A stretch of DNA of 64,000 nucleotides from contig NZ_JAGSYB010000001.1 of the NCBI RefSeq assembly GCF_025685415.1, forward strand, positions 1,178,001 through 1,242,000, given 5' to 3'. The position numbers and the translations under genes were made by a program. The notes below the pieces were generated by a model that had not been told where the DNA came from, did not search any database, and was given only the letters and a program-made list of their open reading frames with translations. Of the stretch, positions 35,700-45,267 are shown piece after piece. Each line of letters starts with the position of its first letter. The stretch's first letter is position 1. The stretch is from Terriglobus aquaticus (GTDB taxonomy: Bacteria > Acidobacteriota > Terriglobia > Terriglobales > Acidobacteriaceae).

Positions 35700-38096
35700 A
35701 TGCCAGACGTGACCTTCACCGTTGACGGCCAGCAGCTTACCGCACCCGCGGGCACGCTGCTCATCGATGCCTGCAAGGCCAATGGCATCCAGATACCCGC
35801 ATTCTGCTACTACCCCGGCCTCTCGCTCCAGGCCGCGTGCCGCATGTGCGTCGTCCGCATTGAAAAGATGCCCAAGCTGCAGACCGCCTGCACCACCCCG
35901 GTCGCCGAGGGCATGATCGTCTCCACTGAAACGCCGGAGATCGCGCAGGCCCGCAAGTCCACCCTGCAGCTCCTGCTCGGCAATCACCCGCTCGACTGCC
36001 CCGTCTGTGACGCCGGCGGCCAGTGCGAACTGCAGGACATGACCTTTAAGTACGGCGCGGCGGACTCCTTCTACACCGAGCCGAAGAACCACCGCGAAGA
36101 GCAGCAGTGGTCGCCCACCGTCTACTTCGACCGCCCGCGCTGCATCCTCTGCTACCGCTGCGTCCGCATGTGCGGCGAAGGCATGGATGTCTACGCCCTC
36201 GGCATCCAGAACCGCGGCTCCTCCGCCGTCATCGCGCCCAACATCCCCGCCTCGCAGTCCGAAGACGGTCTGCAGCACCTCGACTGTGAAGAGTGCGGCA
36301 TGTGCATCGACGTCTGCCCGGTCGGCGCTCTCACCTCGGACACCTACCGCTACAAGACCCGCCCGTGGGAGATGAACCACGTCGCCACCGTATGCACCCA
36401 CTGCGGCGACGGCTGCAAGACCACGCTCGGCGTCCGCGCCACCACCGAAGGCACCGAGATCATGCGCGGCGACAACCGCGACAAGTCCGGCATCAACGGC
36501 GACTTCCTCTGCAACAAGGGCCGCTACGGCTTCGACTTCGCCAACCGCGAAGACCGCATCACCCAGCCCCTGCTCAAGCAGGCCGACGGCACCTTCAAGG
36601 CCGTCACCTGGGAAGAGGCGCTCACCTTCGCCGGCAAGCGTCTGCGTGAGATCCGCGACACCCGTGGCGGCAGCTCGATCGGCGTGCTCGGCGGCAACCG
36701 CCTCACCAACGAGGAAGCCTACCTCCTCCAGAAGTTCGCGCGCACGGTGCTCCACACCAACAACATCGACCACCACCGCACGGCCGACTACGTCACCTTC
36801 GCCGCCGCGCTCTCTGGCCACCGCGACCGCTTCGCCTCGCAGCACGACAACGAGAACGCGCCCGCCATCCTGCTCATCGGCGGCGACCCCACCCAGCAGA
36901 ACCCGCTCACCGCGTGGAACCTCCGCAGCAACGTCCGCCTGAACCGCGCCCGTCTCTACGTCGCGAACCACGCGGAAATCAAGCTGCGCCGCCAAGCCAA
37001 GGCCTTCCTCCAGATCGCCCCGTTCGGCTACGGCGCCATCGCGAGCTACTTGGCAGGCGACGACAACGCCGCATCATCCGCCGCGCTCGACACGAACGCC
37101 CTCACCGGCTTCCGCGACGCCCTGCGCAACGAGCAGTCCCTCGTCATCCTCATCGGCAACGAACTCCGCGGTGCCGACCTCCGCCGCCTTATCGAGTTCG
37201 GCCTCACCCTGCCCAACACCAAGTTCGCCCTGCTGAACGACTACGCTAACGGACACGGCGCGGCGGACATGGGCCTGCTCCCAGACATGCTGCCCGGCTA
37301 CGTCCCCGTCGCCGGCCAGCACGCCTACGCCTCCGAGTACGAGAACCTGCCCACCGAGCCCGGCCTCGATCTCGTGCAGATGTTCGACGCCGCCGAAGCC
37401 GGCAACCTCGCCGCCCTCTACGTCGTCAATGCCAACCCGGTCGCGCGCTACTCCGCCGACCCCGCCACCCTTAAGAACACGTTCCTCGTCGTGCACGACA
37501 TGTTCCTCACCGAGACCGCGCGCCTCGCCGACGTCGTCCTTCCCTGCGCCAACCTCTACGAGAAGTCCGGTTCCGTCGTGAACAGCTACGGCGACCTCCA
37601 GCTCGTCAAGAAAGCCGCAGACAAAGCCGGCGTCCGCACCGACCTCGAGCTCCTCGTCCGCGTTGCCGACAAGATGGGTGCCAACATCCGCGCGCTCGTC
37701 CCCTTCGGCAAGTCGCAGCCGAACGGCATCCGCGCCGACGTCGGCCAGACCCGCGGCGCACAGACCGGCGAGGCCGACCGCCACGCCGTCTTCCTCACCG
37801 CCAACAACCTCGAACCGAAGCTCTCCCCCTTCGACCCGTTCGCCATTCTCGACGAGATCCAGCGCCTCGTCCCCGGCTACGACCTGCTCCGCCTGCAACT
37901 GCTCAGCGGCAACGACCAGCACCTCGCGCCCGCGGCACCCGCCGACCTCATCCAGATCGACACGCAGCGCCGCGACCTCGTCCTGCCCGCCAACGACAAC
38001 CTGTTCACCAGCGGCACCCTCGGCCGCTTCTCGCCCAAGCTGGTCGAACTCCAGGACAAGTACAGCCACGAACCCATCGGCATTCCGGCCGACTGA
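35700..38096 (+). CDS. nuoG: NADH-quinone oxidoreductase subunit G
   Basis: Large iron-sulfur subunit of complex I, about 798 aa. Cluster motifs in order are the N-terminal 2Fe-2S (IPAFCYYPGLSLQAACRMCV), the His/Cys cluster (DCPVCDAGGQCELQDM), two ferredoxin-type 4Fe-4S sets (RCILCYRCVRMCGEG; DCEECGMCIDVCPVGAL) and N7 (CTHCGDGCKTTLGV), followed by the molybdopterin-oxidoreductase-like domain. The ATG at 35700 has AGGA at proper spacing. An ATG at 35691 is too close to it. Confidence 0.97.
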   Translation: MPDVTFTVDGQQLTAPAGTLLIDACKANGIQIPAFCYYPGLSLQAACRMCVVRIEKMPKLQTACTTPVAEGMIVSTETPEIAQARKSTLQLLLGNHPLDCPVCDAGGQCELQDMTFKYGAADSFYTEPKNHREEQQWSPTVYFDRPRCILCYRCVRMCGEGMDVYALGIQNRGSSAVIAPNIPASQSEDGLQHLDCEECGMCIDVCPVGALTSDTYRYKTRPWEMNHVATVCTHCGDGCKTTLGVRATTEGTEIMRGDNRDKSGINGDFLCNKGRYGFDFANREDRITQPLLKQADGTFKAVTWEEALTFAGKRLREIRDTRGGSSIGVLGGNRLTNEEAYLLQKFARTVLHTNNIDHHRTADYVTFAAALSGHRDRFASQHDNENAPAILLIGGDPTQQNPLTAWNLRSNVRLNRARLYVANHAEIKLRRQAKAFLQIAPFGYGAIASYLAGDDNAASSAALDTNALTGFRDALRNEQSLVILIGNELRGADLRRLIEFGLTLPNTKFALLNDYANGHGAADMGLLPDMLPGYVPVAGQHAYASEYENLPTEPGLDLVQMFDAAEAGNLAALYVVNANPVARYSADPATLKNTFLVVHDMFLTETARLADVVLPCANLYEKSGSVVNSYGDLQLVKKAADKAGVRTDLELLVRVADKMGANIRALVPFGKSQPNGIRADVGQTRGAQTGEADRHAVFLTANNLEPKLSPFDPFAILDEIQRLVPGYDLLRLQLLSGNDQHLAPAAPADLIQIDTQRRDLVLPANDNLFTSGTLGRFSPKLVELQDKYSHEPIGIPAD

Positions 38097-38104
38097 GAGC
38101 AGAC

Positions 38105-38875
38105 GTGAAGGCTCTCATCGCAGTACTGGTTTGCAGTTCGGCATGCGCGCAAGCGCAAATCTCAACCGCGGATGGATCCTTCCTCGACAGGGCCCGTCAT
38201 GCTCAGGACGCTCCGTTCTCGCGAGGGCTGCAGTCGTTTACCTGTGCCGTTGCCTTCGATTGGCCACAGCACTTCCAGGAAGCGCCCCGCGTGGGCGACG
38301 AAGGATCGGATGAGCAGATTCGCACACTCATTCAGCCCATCAAGACAAAAGTGACCGTAAGCAGTCGTAGTGCTATACCCACCTCCAACCTGAGTGAGAG
38401 CGACGAACGGAACCTGCCCTACGGCGGTATGGCGGAAGGTCTGCTGAAGCACGCCGTCCAATTCAGCTTGAATCAGTGGCTTATGGCGGCAAACAATGGG
38501 CTGCTGCCACCCTCCGGAACAAACGCAACGGTAGGAAAAGGTACGAACGGCTTTCACTTGCATTTTGCGATGCAGGGCGCCCAGGCTGAAGCGCTGCTCA
38601 CGACCGACCTCCGTCTGCAGCAAGTCAGTGCCGAAGGTGACGATACAGACCGACTCGAAACCAAATTTGCTGCGGGCCCCAACGGATACACGGTGACGTC
38701 CCTCGCCGTGGGAGAAGATGGCAGGTTCGCTCCGGGTAACCGCATCATCGCCACCTACACCTACCAGACTGTCAGCGGCTTTCAGCTTCCCGCGGATGTT
38801 GTGCTCAATCGCGAGAGTCACCACGAAGTCTGGCATTACAAGTTGACCGGCTGTTCTGTCACTTCTTCGAAGTGA
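38105..38875 (+). CDS. Secreted hypothetical protein between nuoG and nuoH
   Basis: A 256-aa protein with a GTG start and an N-terminal signal (MKALIAVLVCSSACAQAQ) that could be cut after AQA, or at a lipobox-like SSAC. The mature part is soluble with no recognised domain (LPYGGMAEGLLKHAVQFSLN; VSGFQLPADVVLNRESHHEV). Base composition and codon use are less GC-biased than in nuoG and nuoH. It starts 8 nt after nuoG on the same strand. Confidence 0.65.
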   Translation: MKALIAVLVCSSACAQAQISTADGSFLDRARHAQDAPFSRGLQSFTCAVAFDWPQHFQEAPRVGDEGSDEQIRTLIQPIKTKVTVSSRSAIPTSNLSESDERNLPYGGMAEGLLKHAVQFSLNQWLMAANNGLLPPSGTNATVGKGTNGFHLHFAMQGAQAEALLTTDLRLQQVSAEGDDTDRLETKFAAGPNGYTVTSLAVGEDGRFAPGNRIIATYTYQTVSGFQLPADVVLNRESHHEVWHYKLTGCSVTSSK

Positions 38876-38949
38876 GCCGCACAGCATAGTCGGTACTGAA
38901 CATAACGTAAGCTGCTGATCGAGTGCGGTTCAGCGGTTAGGATGTTGAT

Positions 38950-40002
38950 GTGACGCTCTCGCCAACTGCAATCTTTCTCCTGCTCACGCTCGTCAAGATC
39001 GCGGTCGTGCTCCTCATCACGCTCACCTCGGTCGCCTACACCGTGCTGCTCGAGCGCAAGGTCATCGCGCTAGCCCAGAACCGCTGGGGACCCAGCCGCA
39101 CCGGCCCCTTCGGCCTGCTGCAGCCCTTGGCCGACGGCATCAAGCTTTTCCTCAAGGAAGACCTGATGCCCCTCGCCGTCGAGCGTCCGCTCTTCGTCAT
39201 CGCACCCATGATCGCGCTGGCCTGCGCTCTCGTCTCCATCGCGGTCGTTCCCTTCGGCAAGCTCACCGTCTATCACGGCGTCGATCTCTTCCAGATCTCC
39301 GACGTCAACATCGGCCTGCTCGTCATCCTCGGCATCACGTCCATCGGCGTCTACGGCATCGCGCTCTCCGGCTGGTCCTCGAACAACAAGTACTCGTTGC
39401 TCGGCTCACTGCGTGCCTCGGCCCAGGTCATCAGCTACGAACTCGCACTCGGCCTCTCGCTGGTCGGCGTCGTCATGCGCGCCGGCTCGCTGCGCCTGCG
39501 CGATATCGTCACGTCCCAGGCGCACCACGGCCTGCTTTCCTGGAACATCTGGCCCCAGCTGCTCGGCTTCTTCATCTACCTGATGGCCGCCTACGCCGAG
39601 ACCAACCGCGCTCCCTTCGACCTTCCCGAAGCCGAATCCGAGCTTGTCGCCGGCTACCACACCGAGTACTCCTCGATGAAGTTCGCCATGTTCTTCATGG
39701 CGGAATACGCCAACATGATCACGGTCTCCTGCGTGGCCACGCTGCTCTTCTTCGGCGGCGCATCCTCCCCGCTCGGCCACCTGCTGCCCGACAACTTCGG
39801 CGGCCCGATCCTGTCGGTCATCTTCCCGGTTCTCTGGTTCGTCGCCAAGGTCTTCGCCTTCCTCTTCCTCTACATCTGGGTGCGCTCCACGCTGCCCCGC
39901 TTCCGCTACGACCAGCTCATGAGCTTCGGCTGGAAGTTCCTCCTTCCGCTCGCCATGGTCAACATCGTCGCCACCGCCCTCGTCCTCGCCTTCCGCAGCT
40001 AG
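38950..40002 (+). CDS. nuoH: NADH-quinone oxidoreductase subunit H
   Basis: Membrane subunit that, with NuoB and NuoD, forms the quinone entry, 350 aa and about eight TM helices. Signatures are LERKVIALAQNRWGPSRTGP near the N-terminus and the charged loop ETNRAPFDLPEAESELVAGY followed by HTEYSSMKFAMFFMAEYANM. The start is GTG with AGGA upstream. nuoI, which usually follows, is absent. Confidence 0.96.
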   Translation: MTLSPTAIFLLLTLVKIAVVLLITLTSVAYTVLLERKVIALAQNRWGPSRTGPFGLLQPLADGIKLFLKEDLMPLAVERPLFVIAPMIALACALVSIAVVPFGKLTVYHGVDLFQISDVNIGLLVILGITSIGVYGIALSGWSSNNKYSLLGSLRASAQVISYELALGLSLVGVVMRAGSLRLRDIVTSQAHHGLLSWNIWPQLLGFFIYLMAAYAETNRAPFDLPEAESELVAGYHTEYSSMKFAMFFMAEYANMITVSCVATLLFFGGASSPLGHLLPDNFGGPILSVIFPVLWFVAKVFAFLFLYIWVRSTLPRFRYDQLMSFGWKFLLPLAMVNIVATALVLAFRS

Positions 40003-40095
40003 CACCGCCGAAGCAGGCGCAATGAGATGTCGGGTGCGATCTTGAGAGCGCAAGTACGCGAGCGTGGAGCGTCGGAGAGAAGCATAGAAACGCCT

Positions 40096-40503
40096 ATGCC
40101 CTCATGGGTCAAGAACGTTGCTGCGATCTTCGGGATGACGCTCATGAGTTGCCTACTCAACGGCTGTCTCGAATCCGAATTCGACTTGGCTGATGCATCC
40201 AAGCTTCCAAAAGCTCTGGCGCTCCCGACCGGTCAAGCCCGCGCAAACTACCGGGTAAGGCTTCGGTTCTACTCAACGTATGGGTACGACGCGACGTTTG
40301 CCCTAATTGATTCAAGCGGGCATACCGTTCGTGAAGTCAGAGGCAAGACCGTCGGCTCATGTGCGGACAGCTCCTCATGTCGAATTACTACCGAAGACGG
40401 CGAGACAGAAGTTCTAAAACTCAGACCCTACGAGCAACACGCCGGCATGGAGAAGAATCGCAGACCGGTCGCGCTCTTCGAATTCATAGGCGAGAAGCCC
40501 TGA
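40096..40503 (+). CDS. Putative small lipoprotein in the position of nuoI
   Basis: A 135-aa protein from an ATG at 40096. The hydrophobic leader VAAIFGMTLMSCLLNGC ends in a lipobox (LLNGC), which predicts a lipid-anchored periplasmic product. The mature part (YRVRLRFYSTYGYDATFALI) contains a later Cys pair (GSCADSSSCRI). No family recognised. Composition is lower in GC than its neighbours. An upstream ATG at 40027 would put 23 residues before the leader and is less likely. Confidence 0.6.
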   Translation: MPSWVKNVAAIFGMTLMSCLLNGCLESEFDLADASKLPKALALPTGQARANYRVRLRFYSTYGYDATFALIDSSGHTVREVRGKTVGSCADSSSCRITTEDGETEVLKLRPYEQHAGMEKNRRPVALFEFIGEKP

Positions 40504-40586
40504 CTCGGGTCAGACACAACGCGCGATACAATCAGCAGTGTTCCCTAAGCTGTAACCTGCAACACCTGTAAGGACTTGCCCGGACG

Positions 40587-41096
40587 ATGCAACTAGCCCT
40601 GTTCCTCATCTTCGCCGTGCTATGCGTTCTCGGAGCGCTGAACCTGCTCTTTCAGCGGCACCCGATCAATTCCGCGCTCTCGCTGGTCGTCGTTATGATG
40701 TCGCTCGCCGTCATCTATTGGACGCTCGGCGCCGAGTTCCTCGCCGCCGCCCAGGTCATCGTCTACTCCGGCGCAATCATGGTGCTCTTCACCTTCGTCA
40801 TCATGCTTCTGAACGCCGGAGAAGAGGTCCGCACCCGCGGCTCAAGGGCCGCCTACCTGGCCGGCATCCCAGGCGTCGTCGGCGTCCTCGCCCTGCTCAC
40901 CTTCATCTTCCTGCGTGAGAAGAGCGCCCTCGGCAACGCCGTCATCGGCGGCGGCATGAATCCCAACGGCGAGTCCAACATCACCGCCATCAGCCGCATC
41001 CTCTTCACCGACCTCCTGCTTCCCTTCGAAGTCACTTCGATCCTCATCCTCGTCGCGATCCTCGGCGCTGTCGTCCTCGCCCGGAAGGAGAACTAG
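40587..41096 (+). CDS. nuoJ: NADH-quinone oxidoreductase subunit J
   Basis: Membrane subunit of 169 aa with five TM helices. Family markers are [40 protein letters not shown] and [17 protein letters not shown], including the pi-bulge helix TM3. It is followed by a 33-aa one-TM microprotein and then nuoK. Confidence 0.96.
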   Translation: MQLALFLIFAVLCVLGALNLLFQRHPINSALSLVVVMMSLAVIYWTLGAEFLAAAQVIVYSGAIMVLFTFVIMLLNAGEEVRTRGSRAAYLAGIPGVVGVLALLTFIFLREKSALGNAVIGGGMNPNGESNITAISRILFTDLLLPFEVTSILILVAILGAVVLARKEN

Positions 41097-41101
41097 ACCG
41101 G

Positions 41102-41203
41102 ATGCACTTCACCCAGCAGAGCCTCATTCTCTTCGCCGCCGTCCTCGCCCTCCTTGCCATCGGACTCGGCATCTACTCCGCCAATCGGCCGAAAGGAAAG
41201 TAG
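41102..41203 (+). CDS. 33-aa single-TM microprotein between nuoJ and nuoK
   Basis: An ORF of 34 codons begins 5 nt after the nuoJ stop and ends 14 nt before nuoK. It reads [20 protein letters not shown] then [13 protein letters not shown]: a short polar N-terminus, one hydrophobic helix and a basic tail, so an N-out/C-in single-pass protein. AGGAGA in the end of nuoJ lies 12-13 nt upstream. It is not a recognised complex I subunit. Tight packing and good hydrophobic pattern support a real gene. Confidence 0.55.
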   Translation: MHFTQQSLILFAAVLALLAIGLGIYSANRPKGK

Positions 41204-41217
41204 CCGCGAGGCACACC

Positions 41218-41520
41218 ATGGTTCCCATCGCCTACTACCTCATCCTCGCCGCGGTGCTGTTCTCCATCGGCATCGGCGCGTTCCTCATCAAGCGCAACAT
41301 CATCACCGTCTTCATGTCGATTGAGCTCATGCTCAACGCGGTGAACCTCACCTTTGTTGCCTTTGCCCACATGCGCCACGCGCTCCAGGGCCAGCTCTTC
41401 GTCTTCTTCGTCATGGTCGTCGCCGCGGCCGAAGCCGCCGTCGGCCTCGCCATCATCATCGCCGTCTTCCGCTCGCGCCAGACCCTCGACGTCGACCAGA
41501 TCAACCTGATGAAGAACTAA
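41218..41520 (+). CDS. nuoK: NADH-quinone oxidoreductase subunit K
   Basis: A 100-aa MrpC-like membrane subunit with three TM helices. [20 protein letters not shown] with the essential Glu, and [17 protein letters not shown] with the second Glu, are the family hallmarks. GAGG lies 6 nt before the ATG. nuoL follows 21 nt downstream. Confidence 0.96.
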   Translation: MVPIAYYLILAAVLFSIGIGAFLIKRNIITVFMSIELMLNAVNLTFVAFAHMRHALQGQLFVFFVMVVAAAEAAVGLAIIIAVFRSRQTLDVDQINLMKN

Positions 41521-41541
41521 CGGGAGCAGACGAACACACCC

Positions 41542-43605
41542 ATGAATCCCGAACACCTCCTCTGGTTCATCCCGCTTCTGCCCTTCGCCGGCTTCGTGCT
41601 CAACGGCCTCATCGGCCGCCGCCTGCCGCGCACCGGCGTTGCTGCGATCGCGCTGCTCTTCTCTGCGCTACCGGCACTGCTTGTCGCTGACCTGTGGCAG
41701 CACATGCTTTCCACCGGCACGCTCGCCATTACGGCGAACTCCGCCCCGTGGATCCAGGTCACCGGCTTCGTCGTCCGCTTCGCCTTCACGGTCGACCACC
41801 TCACGCTCATCATGCTGTCGATCATCACGGGCGTGGGCTTCCTCATCCACCTCTATTCGGTCGGCTACATGGCAGAGGACCAGGGCTACTGGCGCTTCTT
41901 CGCCTACCTCAACCTGTTCCTCTTCTTCATGCTCGTTCTGGTCCTCGCCCAGAACTTCCTCCTGCTCTTTGTGGGCTGGGAGGGCGTGGGTCTCGCCTCG
42001 TACCTGTTGATCGGCTTCTACTGGCAGAAGCCCGCCGCCAACGCCGCCGCGCGCAAGGCCTTCGTCGTCAACCGCGTCGGCGACTTCGGCTTCCTGCTCG
42101 CCATGTTCCTCCTCATCCGGAACTTCGGCACGCTCGACTTCACGGGCATCTTCTCCAACATCTCCGCGCACCCCGGCATGCAGGGCGGCATCCTCACAGC
42201 CATCGCTTTGCTCCTCGTCGTCGGCGCCGCCGGCAAGTCCGCCCAGATCCCGCTCTACGTCTGGCTGCCGGATGCCATGGAAGGCCCCACCCCGGTCTCC
42301 GCACTGATCCACGCCGCCACCATGGTCACCGCGGGCATCTACCTGGTCGCCCGCGCCCACGTCCTCTTCGACCGCTCGCCCTTTACCCTCGGCGTCATCG
42401 CGATCATCGGCGCAGCCACCGCGCTCTTCGCCGCCACCATCGGCATGGTGCAGCACGACATCAAGCGCGTCCTCGCCTACTCCACCATCTCGCAGCTCGG
42501 TTACATGTTCCTCGGCTGCGGCGTGGCCGCCTACTCCGCCGCCGTCTTCCACCTCATGACGCACGCCTTCTTCAAGGCGCTGCTCTTCCTCGCCGCCGGT
42601 TCCGTCATCCACGCCCTCTCCGGCGAGCAGGACATGCGCGCCATGGGCGGCCTTCGCAAGCGCATCCCGACCACCTTCTGGACCATGACTGCCGGCGTCA
42701 TCGCCATCGCGGGCATCCCGCCCTTCTCCGGCTTCTTCTCCAAGGACGAGATTCTCTACCGCGTCTGGGACAGCTCCATCAACCCCGGCCTGAGCAAGCT
42801 GCTCTGGGCCGTGGGCCTCGTCACCGCCGGCCTCACGTCCTTCTACATGTTCCGGCTCTGGTTCAAAACCTTCTTCGGCGCCGAGCGCTTTGACGAGCAC
42901 GCCCTCGGCGCCACTTCACACGCCGCCCACGCTCCGCATGCCCACACCGCCGGCACCAACGCGCACGCCGCCGAAGACGAACACGACGAAGGCCAGGCAC
43001 ACTCCCACGGTGTCCACGAGTCGCCCTGGGTCATGCTCGGCCCGCTCGTCATCCTTGCCGTCCTGTCCGTCGTCGGCGGATGGGTCGGCGTACCGCAGGC
43101 GCTCGCCGGCTCCAATCACTTCGAGCACTTCCTCGACCCCGTCTTCGCAGCCACTACGCACGCTGAAAACGCCATCAACGCCGACCAGGTCTCGCACGGC
43201 CTCGAGCGCGGTCTCGCCGTCGTCAGCGTTCTGGTCGCCCTCTTCGGCTGGTTCGTCGCCGACCTCTTCTACCGCCAGCGCCCCGGCACCCTTGGCGCCC
43301 GCGCAGCCGGCACGCCGCTCTACCGCCTCGTCGCCCACAAGTACTACATCGACGAGCTCTACAACGGCCTCATCGTCCTGCCGATCGCCGGCCTCACCCG
43401 GCTCGTCCTCGGTGGCCTCATCGAGGGCGGCATCGTCAACGGCTCCGGCAAGCTCGCCGCCTTTGCCACTCAGGCCGCCAGCTCCGGCACCCGGCGCATG
43501 CAGTCCGGCAACATCCGTTCCTATGCCGGCTGGCTCGCCGCTGGCGCCGCCATCGTCATCCTCGTCATGACCTACACCGTCCTCGCCCACACGGCCATAC
43601 GCTAA
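41542..43605 (+). CDS. nuoL: NADH-quinone oxidoreductase subunit L
   Basis: Distal antiporter-like proton-pumping subunit, 687 aa. Core motifs are FVGWEGVGLASYLLIGFYWQ, the Lys/His-containing TM segments GKSAQIPLYVWLPDAMEGPT and SALIHAATMVTAGIYLVARA, then MTHAFFKALLFLAAGSVIHA. The long lateral helix and final TM are at the C-terminus. Between two TM segments, near residues 453-495, is a His-rich hydrophilic loop with ten His in about 43 residues, which is not part of the common core. Confidence 0.97.
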   Translation: MNPEHLLWFIPLLPFAGFVLNGLIGRRLPRTGVAAIALLFSALPALLVADLWQHMLSTGTLAITANSAPWIQVTGFVVRFAFTVDHLTLIMLSIITGVGFLIHLYSVGYMAEDQGYWRFFAYLNLFLFFMLVLVLAQNFLLLFVGWEGVGLASYLLIGFYWQKPAANAAARKAFVVNRVGDFGFLLAMFLLIRNFGTLDFTGIFSNISAHPGMQGGILTAIALLLVVGAAGKSAQIPLYVWLPDAMEGPTPVSALIHAATMVTAGIYLVARAHVLFDRSPFTLGVIAIIGAATALFAATIGMVQHDIKRVLAYSTISQLGYMFLGCGVAAYSAAVFHLMTHAFFKALLFLAAGSVIHALSGEQDMRAMGGLRKRIPTTFWTMTAGVIAIAGIPPFSGFFSKDEILYRVWDSSINPGLSKLLWAVGLVTAGLTSFYMFRLWFKTFFGAERFDEHALGATSHAAHAPHAHTAGTNAHAAEDEHDEGQAHSHGVHESPWVMLGPLVILAVLSVVGGWVGVPQALAGSNHFEHFLDPVFAATTHAENAINADQVSHGLERGLAVVSVLVALFGWFVADLFYRQRPGTLGARAAGTPLYRLVAHKYYIDELYNGLIVLPIAGLTRLVLGGLIEGGIVNGSGKLAAFATQAASSGTRRMQSGNIRSYAGWLAAGAAIVILVMTYTVLAHTAIR

Positions 43606-43623
43606 AGAAAGGACCGAGCTTTC

Positions 43624-45267
43624 ATGCATTCCTTCGACCACTCGATCCTCTCGCTCATCATCTTCACGCCACTCGTCGGCGCGCTGATCCTCGCGCTTCT
43701 GCCCGACCGCGGCAAGCTCCAGCCCGCCGCTGCGCTGGTCGTCACGCTGGTCACCTTCGTCCTCACGCTGCACCTTCCCGCGAACTTCAACGGCACGGAC
43801 GTCAGCCGCACCTTCGGCTCGCAGCAGACCTTCCGCTTCGTGCAGGACGTCCTCTGGATTCCGCAGCCCGCCATCCACTACCACCTCGGCGTCGACGGCC
43901 TCGGCATGTGGCTCGTCGTCCTCTCCGGCTTCCTCGCACCGCTCGGCGTCCTCGCCTCCTGGAACGCCATCAGCGGCCGCCGCAAGCTCTTCTACACGCT
44001 CTTCCTGCTCCAGCAGGTCGCAATGCTCGGCGTCTTCGTCTCGCTCGACCTGTTCCTCTACTACGCCTTCTGGGAACTGTCGCTCGTGCCGATGACCATC
44101 CTCATCGCCACCTTCGGCCGCACCGAGAACCGCCGCCGCGCCGGCATCAAGTTCTTTCTCTACGCCTTCATTCCCTCGGCACTCCTGCTCGTCGGCATGC
44201 TCTGGCTCTACGTCCAGACCGGCACCTTCCAACTGCCCGACCTCGCCGCCCTCGCCGCCACTCACGCCATCCCGGGCTCGTCGCACGCGCTCTGGCTCTG
44301 CTCGCTTGCCTTCCTGGTCGCCTTCGCCGTGAAGGTCCCGGTTTTCCCGCTCCATGGCTGGATGATCGACGCCTTCGCCGAAGCTCCCACCGCCGCCGTC
44401 ATGGTGCTCGCCGGCAAGCTGGGCCTCTACTCGATCCTTCGCTTCTCCTTCGGCATCTTCCCGGAGCAGTCGCGCCACGTCGCTCCTCTGCTCATCGTCC
44501 TCGGCGCCATCGGCATCGTCTACGGCGCCTGCCTCGCCCTCGTGCAGGACGACCTCAAGCGCCTCGCCAGCTTCTCCACACTCGGCCACCTCAGCTTCTG
44601 CGTTCTCGGCATCTTCACCTTCACCGTCAACGGCCTCGACGGCGGCATGTACCAGATCCTGAACCACGGCATCTCGGGCGGCGCGCTCTTCCTGCTCATG
44701 GGCATGCTCTACGAGCGCTATCGCACCTACGACATGCGCGACCTCGGCGGCCTCTCCGGCAAGCTGCCCTGGATGGTCACCCTCTTCGTCATCACGGCCC
44801 TGTCCAACGTCGGCCTGCCCGCGCTTAACAGCTTCGTCGGCGAGTTCCTCATCCTCAGCGGCACCGCGCAGACCGCGCTCTCGCACCACAACATGCTCTG
44901 GACGACTATCGCCACCACCGGCGTCATCTTCTCCGCCGCGTACCTGCTCACCATGATCCAGCGCGTCTTCTACGCCGACCTTGGCAACATCTCCGCCGAG
45001 CGCAAGGGCTGGGACCTGACCGCCCGCGAGCACCTCGCGCTCTGGCCGATGGTCGCCCTCTTCGTCATCATGGGCGTCGCATCTCCCTATTTCACGCGCC
45101 AACTTGATCCGCTCGGAACAACCTACGCCAACGTGCCCGCGCGCTTCGACGCCGATCAGACCCACGCTGCCCTGACCAAGGCGGGTCCTGCCTGCCCGAC
45201 TCCGGCCGCCATACAGGCCCAAATCGTCGCGGCAAACACCAAGGTCATGGAGGCCGCCACTCGATGA
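43624..45267 (+). CDS. nuoM: NADH-quinone oxidoreductase subunit M
   Basis: Antiporter-like membrane subunit, 547 aa. Motifs are [40 protein letters not shown] with the essential Glu, [20 protein letters not shown] with the Lys, and [20 protein letters not shown]. The C-terminal 35 residues are a soluble tail with a Pro-rich segment. Its TGA overlaps the nuoN ATG by 4 bases. Confidence 0.97.
   Translation: MHSFDHSILSLIIFTPLVGALILALLPDRGKLQPAAALVVTLVTFVLTLHLPANFNGTDVSRTFGSQQTFRFVQDVLWIPQPAIHYHLGVDGLGMWLVVLSGFLAPLGVLASWNAISGRRKLFYTLFLLQQVAMLGVFVSLDLFLYYAFWELSLVPMTILIATFGRTENRRRAGIKFFLYAFIPSALLLVGMLWLYVQTGTFQLPDLAALAATHAIPGSSHALWLCSLAFLVAFAVKVPVFPLHGWMIDAFAEAPTAAVMVLAGKLGLYSILRFSFGIFPEQSRHVAPLLIVLGAIGIVYGACLALVQDDLKRLASFSTLGHLSFCVLGIFTFTVNGLDGGMYQILNHGISGGALFLLMGMLYERYRTYDMRDLGGLSGKLPWMVTLFVITALSNVGLPALNSFVGEFLILSGTAQTALSHHNMLWTTIATTGVIFSAAYLLTMIQRVFYADLGNISAERKGWDLTAREHLALWPMVALFVIMGVASPYFTRQLDPLGTTYANVPARFDADQTHAALTKAGPACPTPAAIQAQIVAANTKVMEAATR

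Noticed and set aside
42916-45222. Long minus-strand frame antisense to nuoL and nuoM
   Set aside because: Glu/Gly/Ala low-complexity product typical of the reverse strand of GC-rich genes. The sense strand has all nuoL and nuoM motifs.
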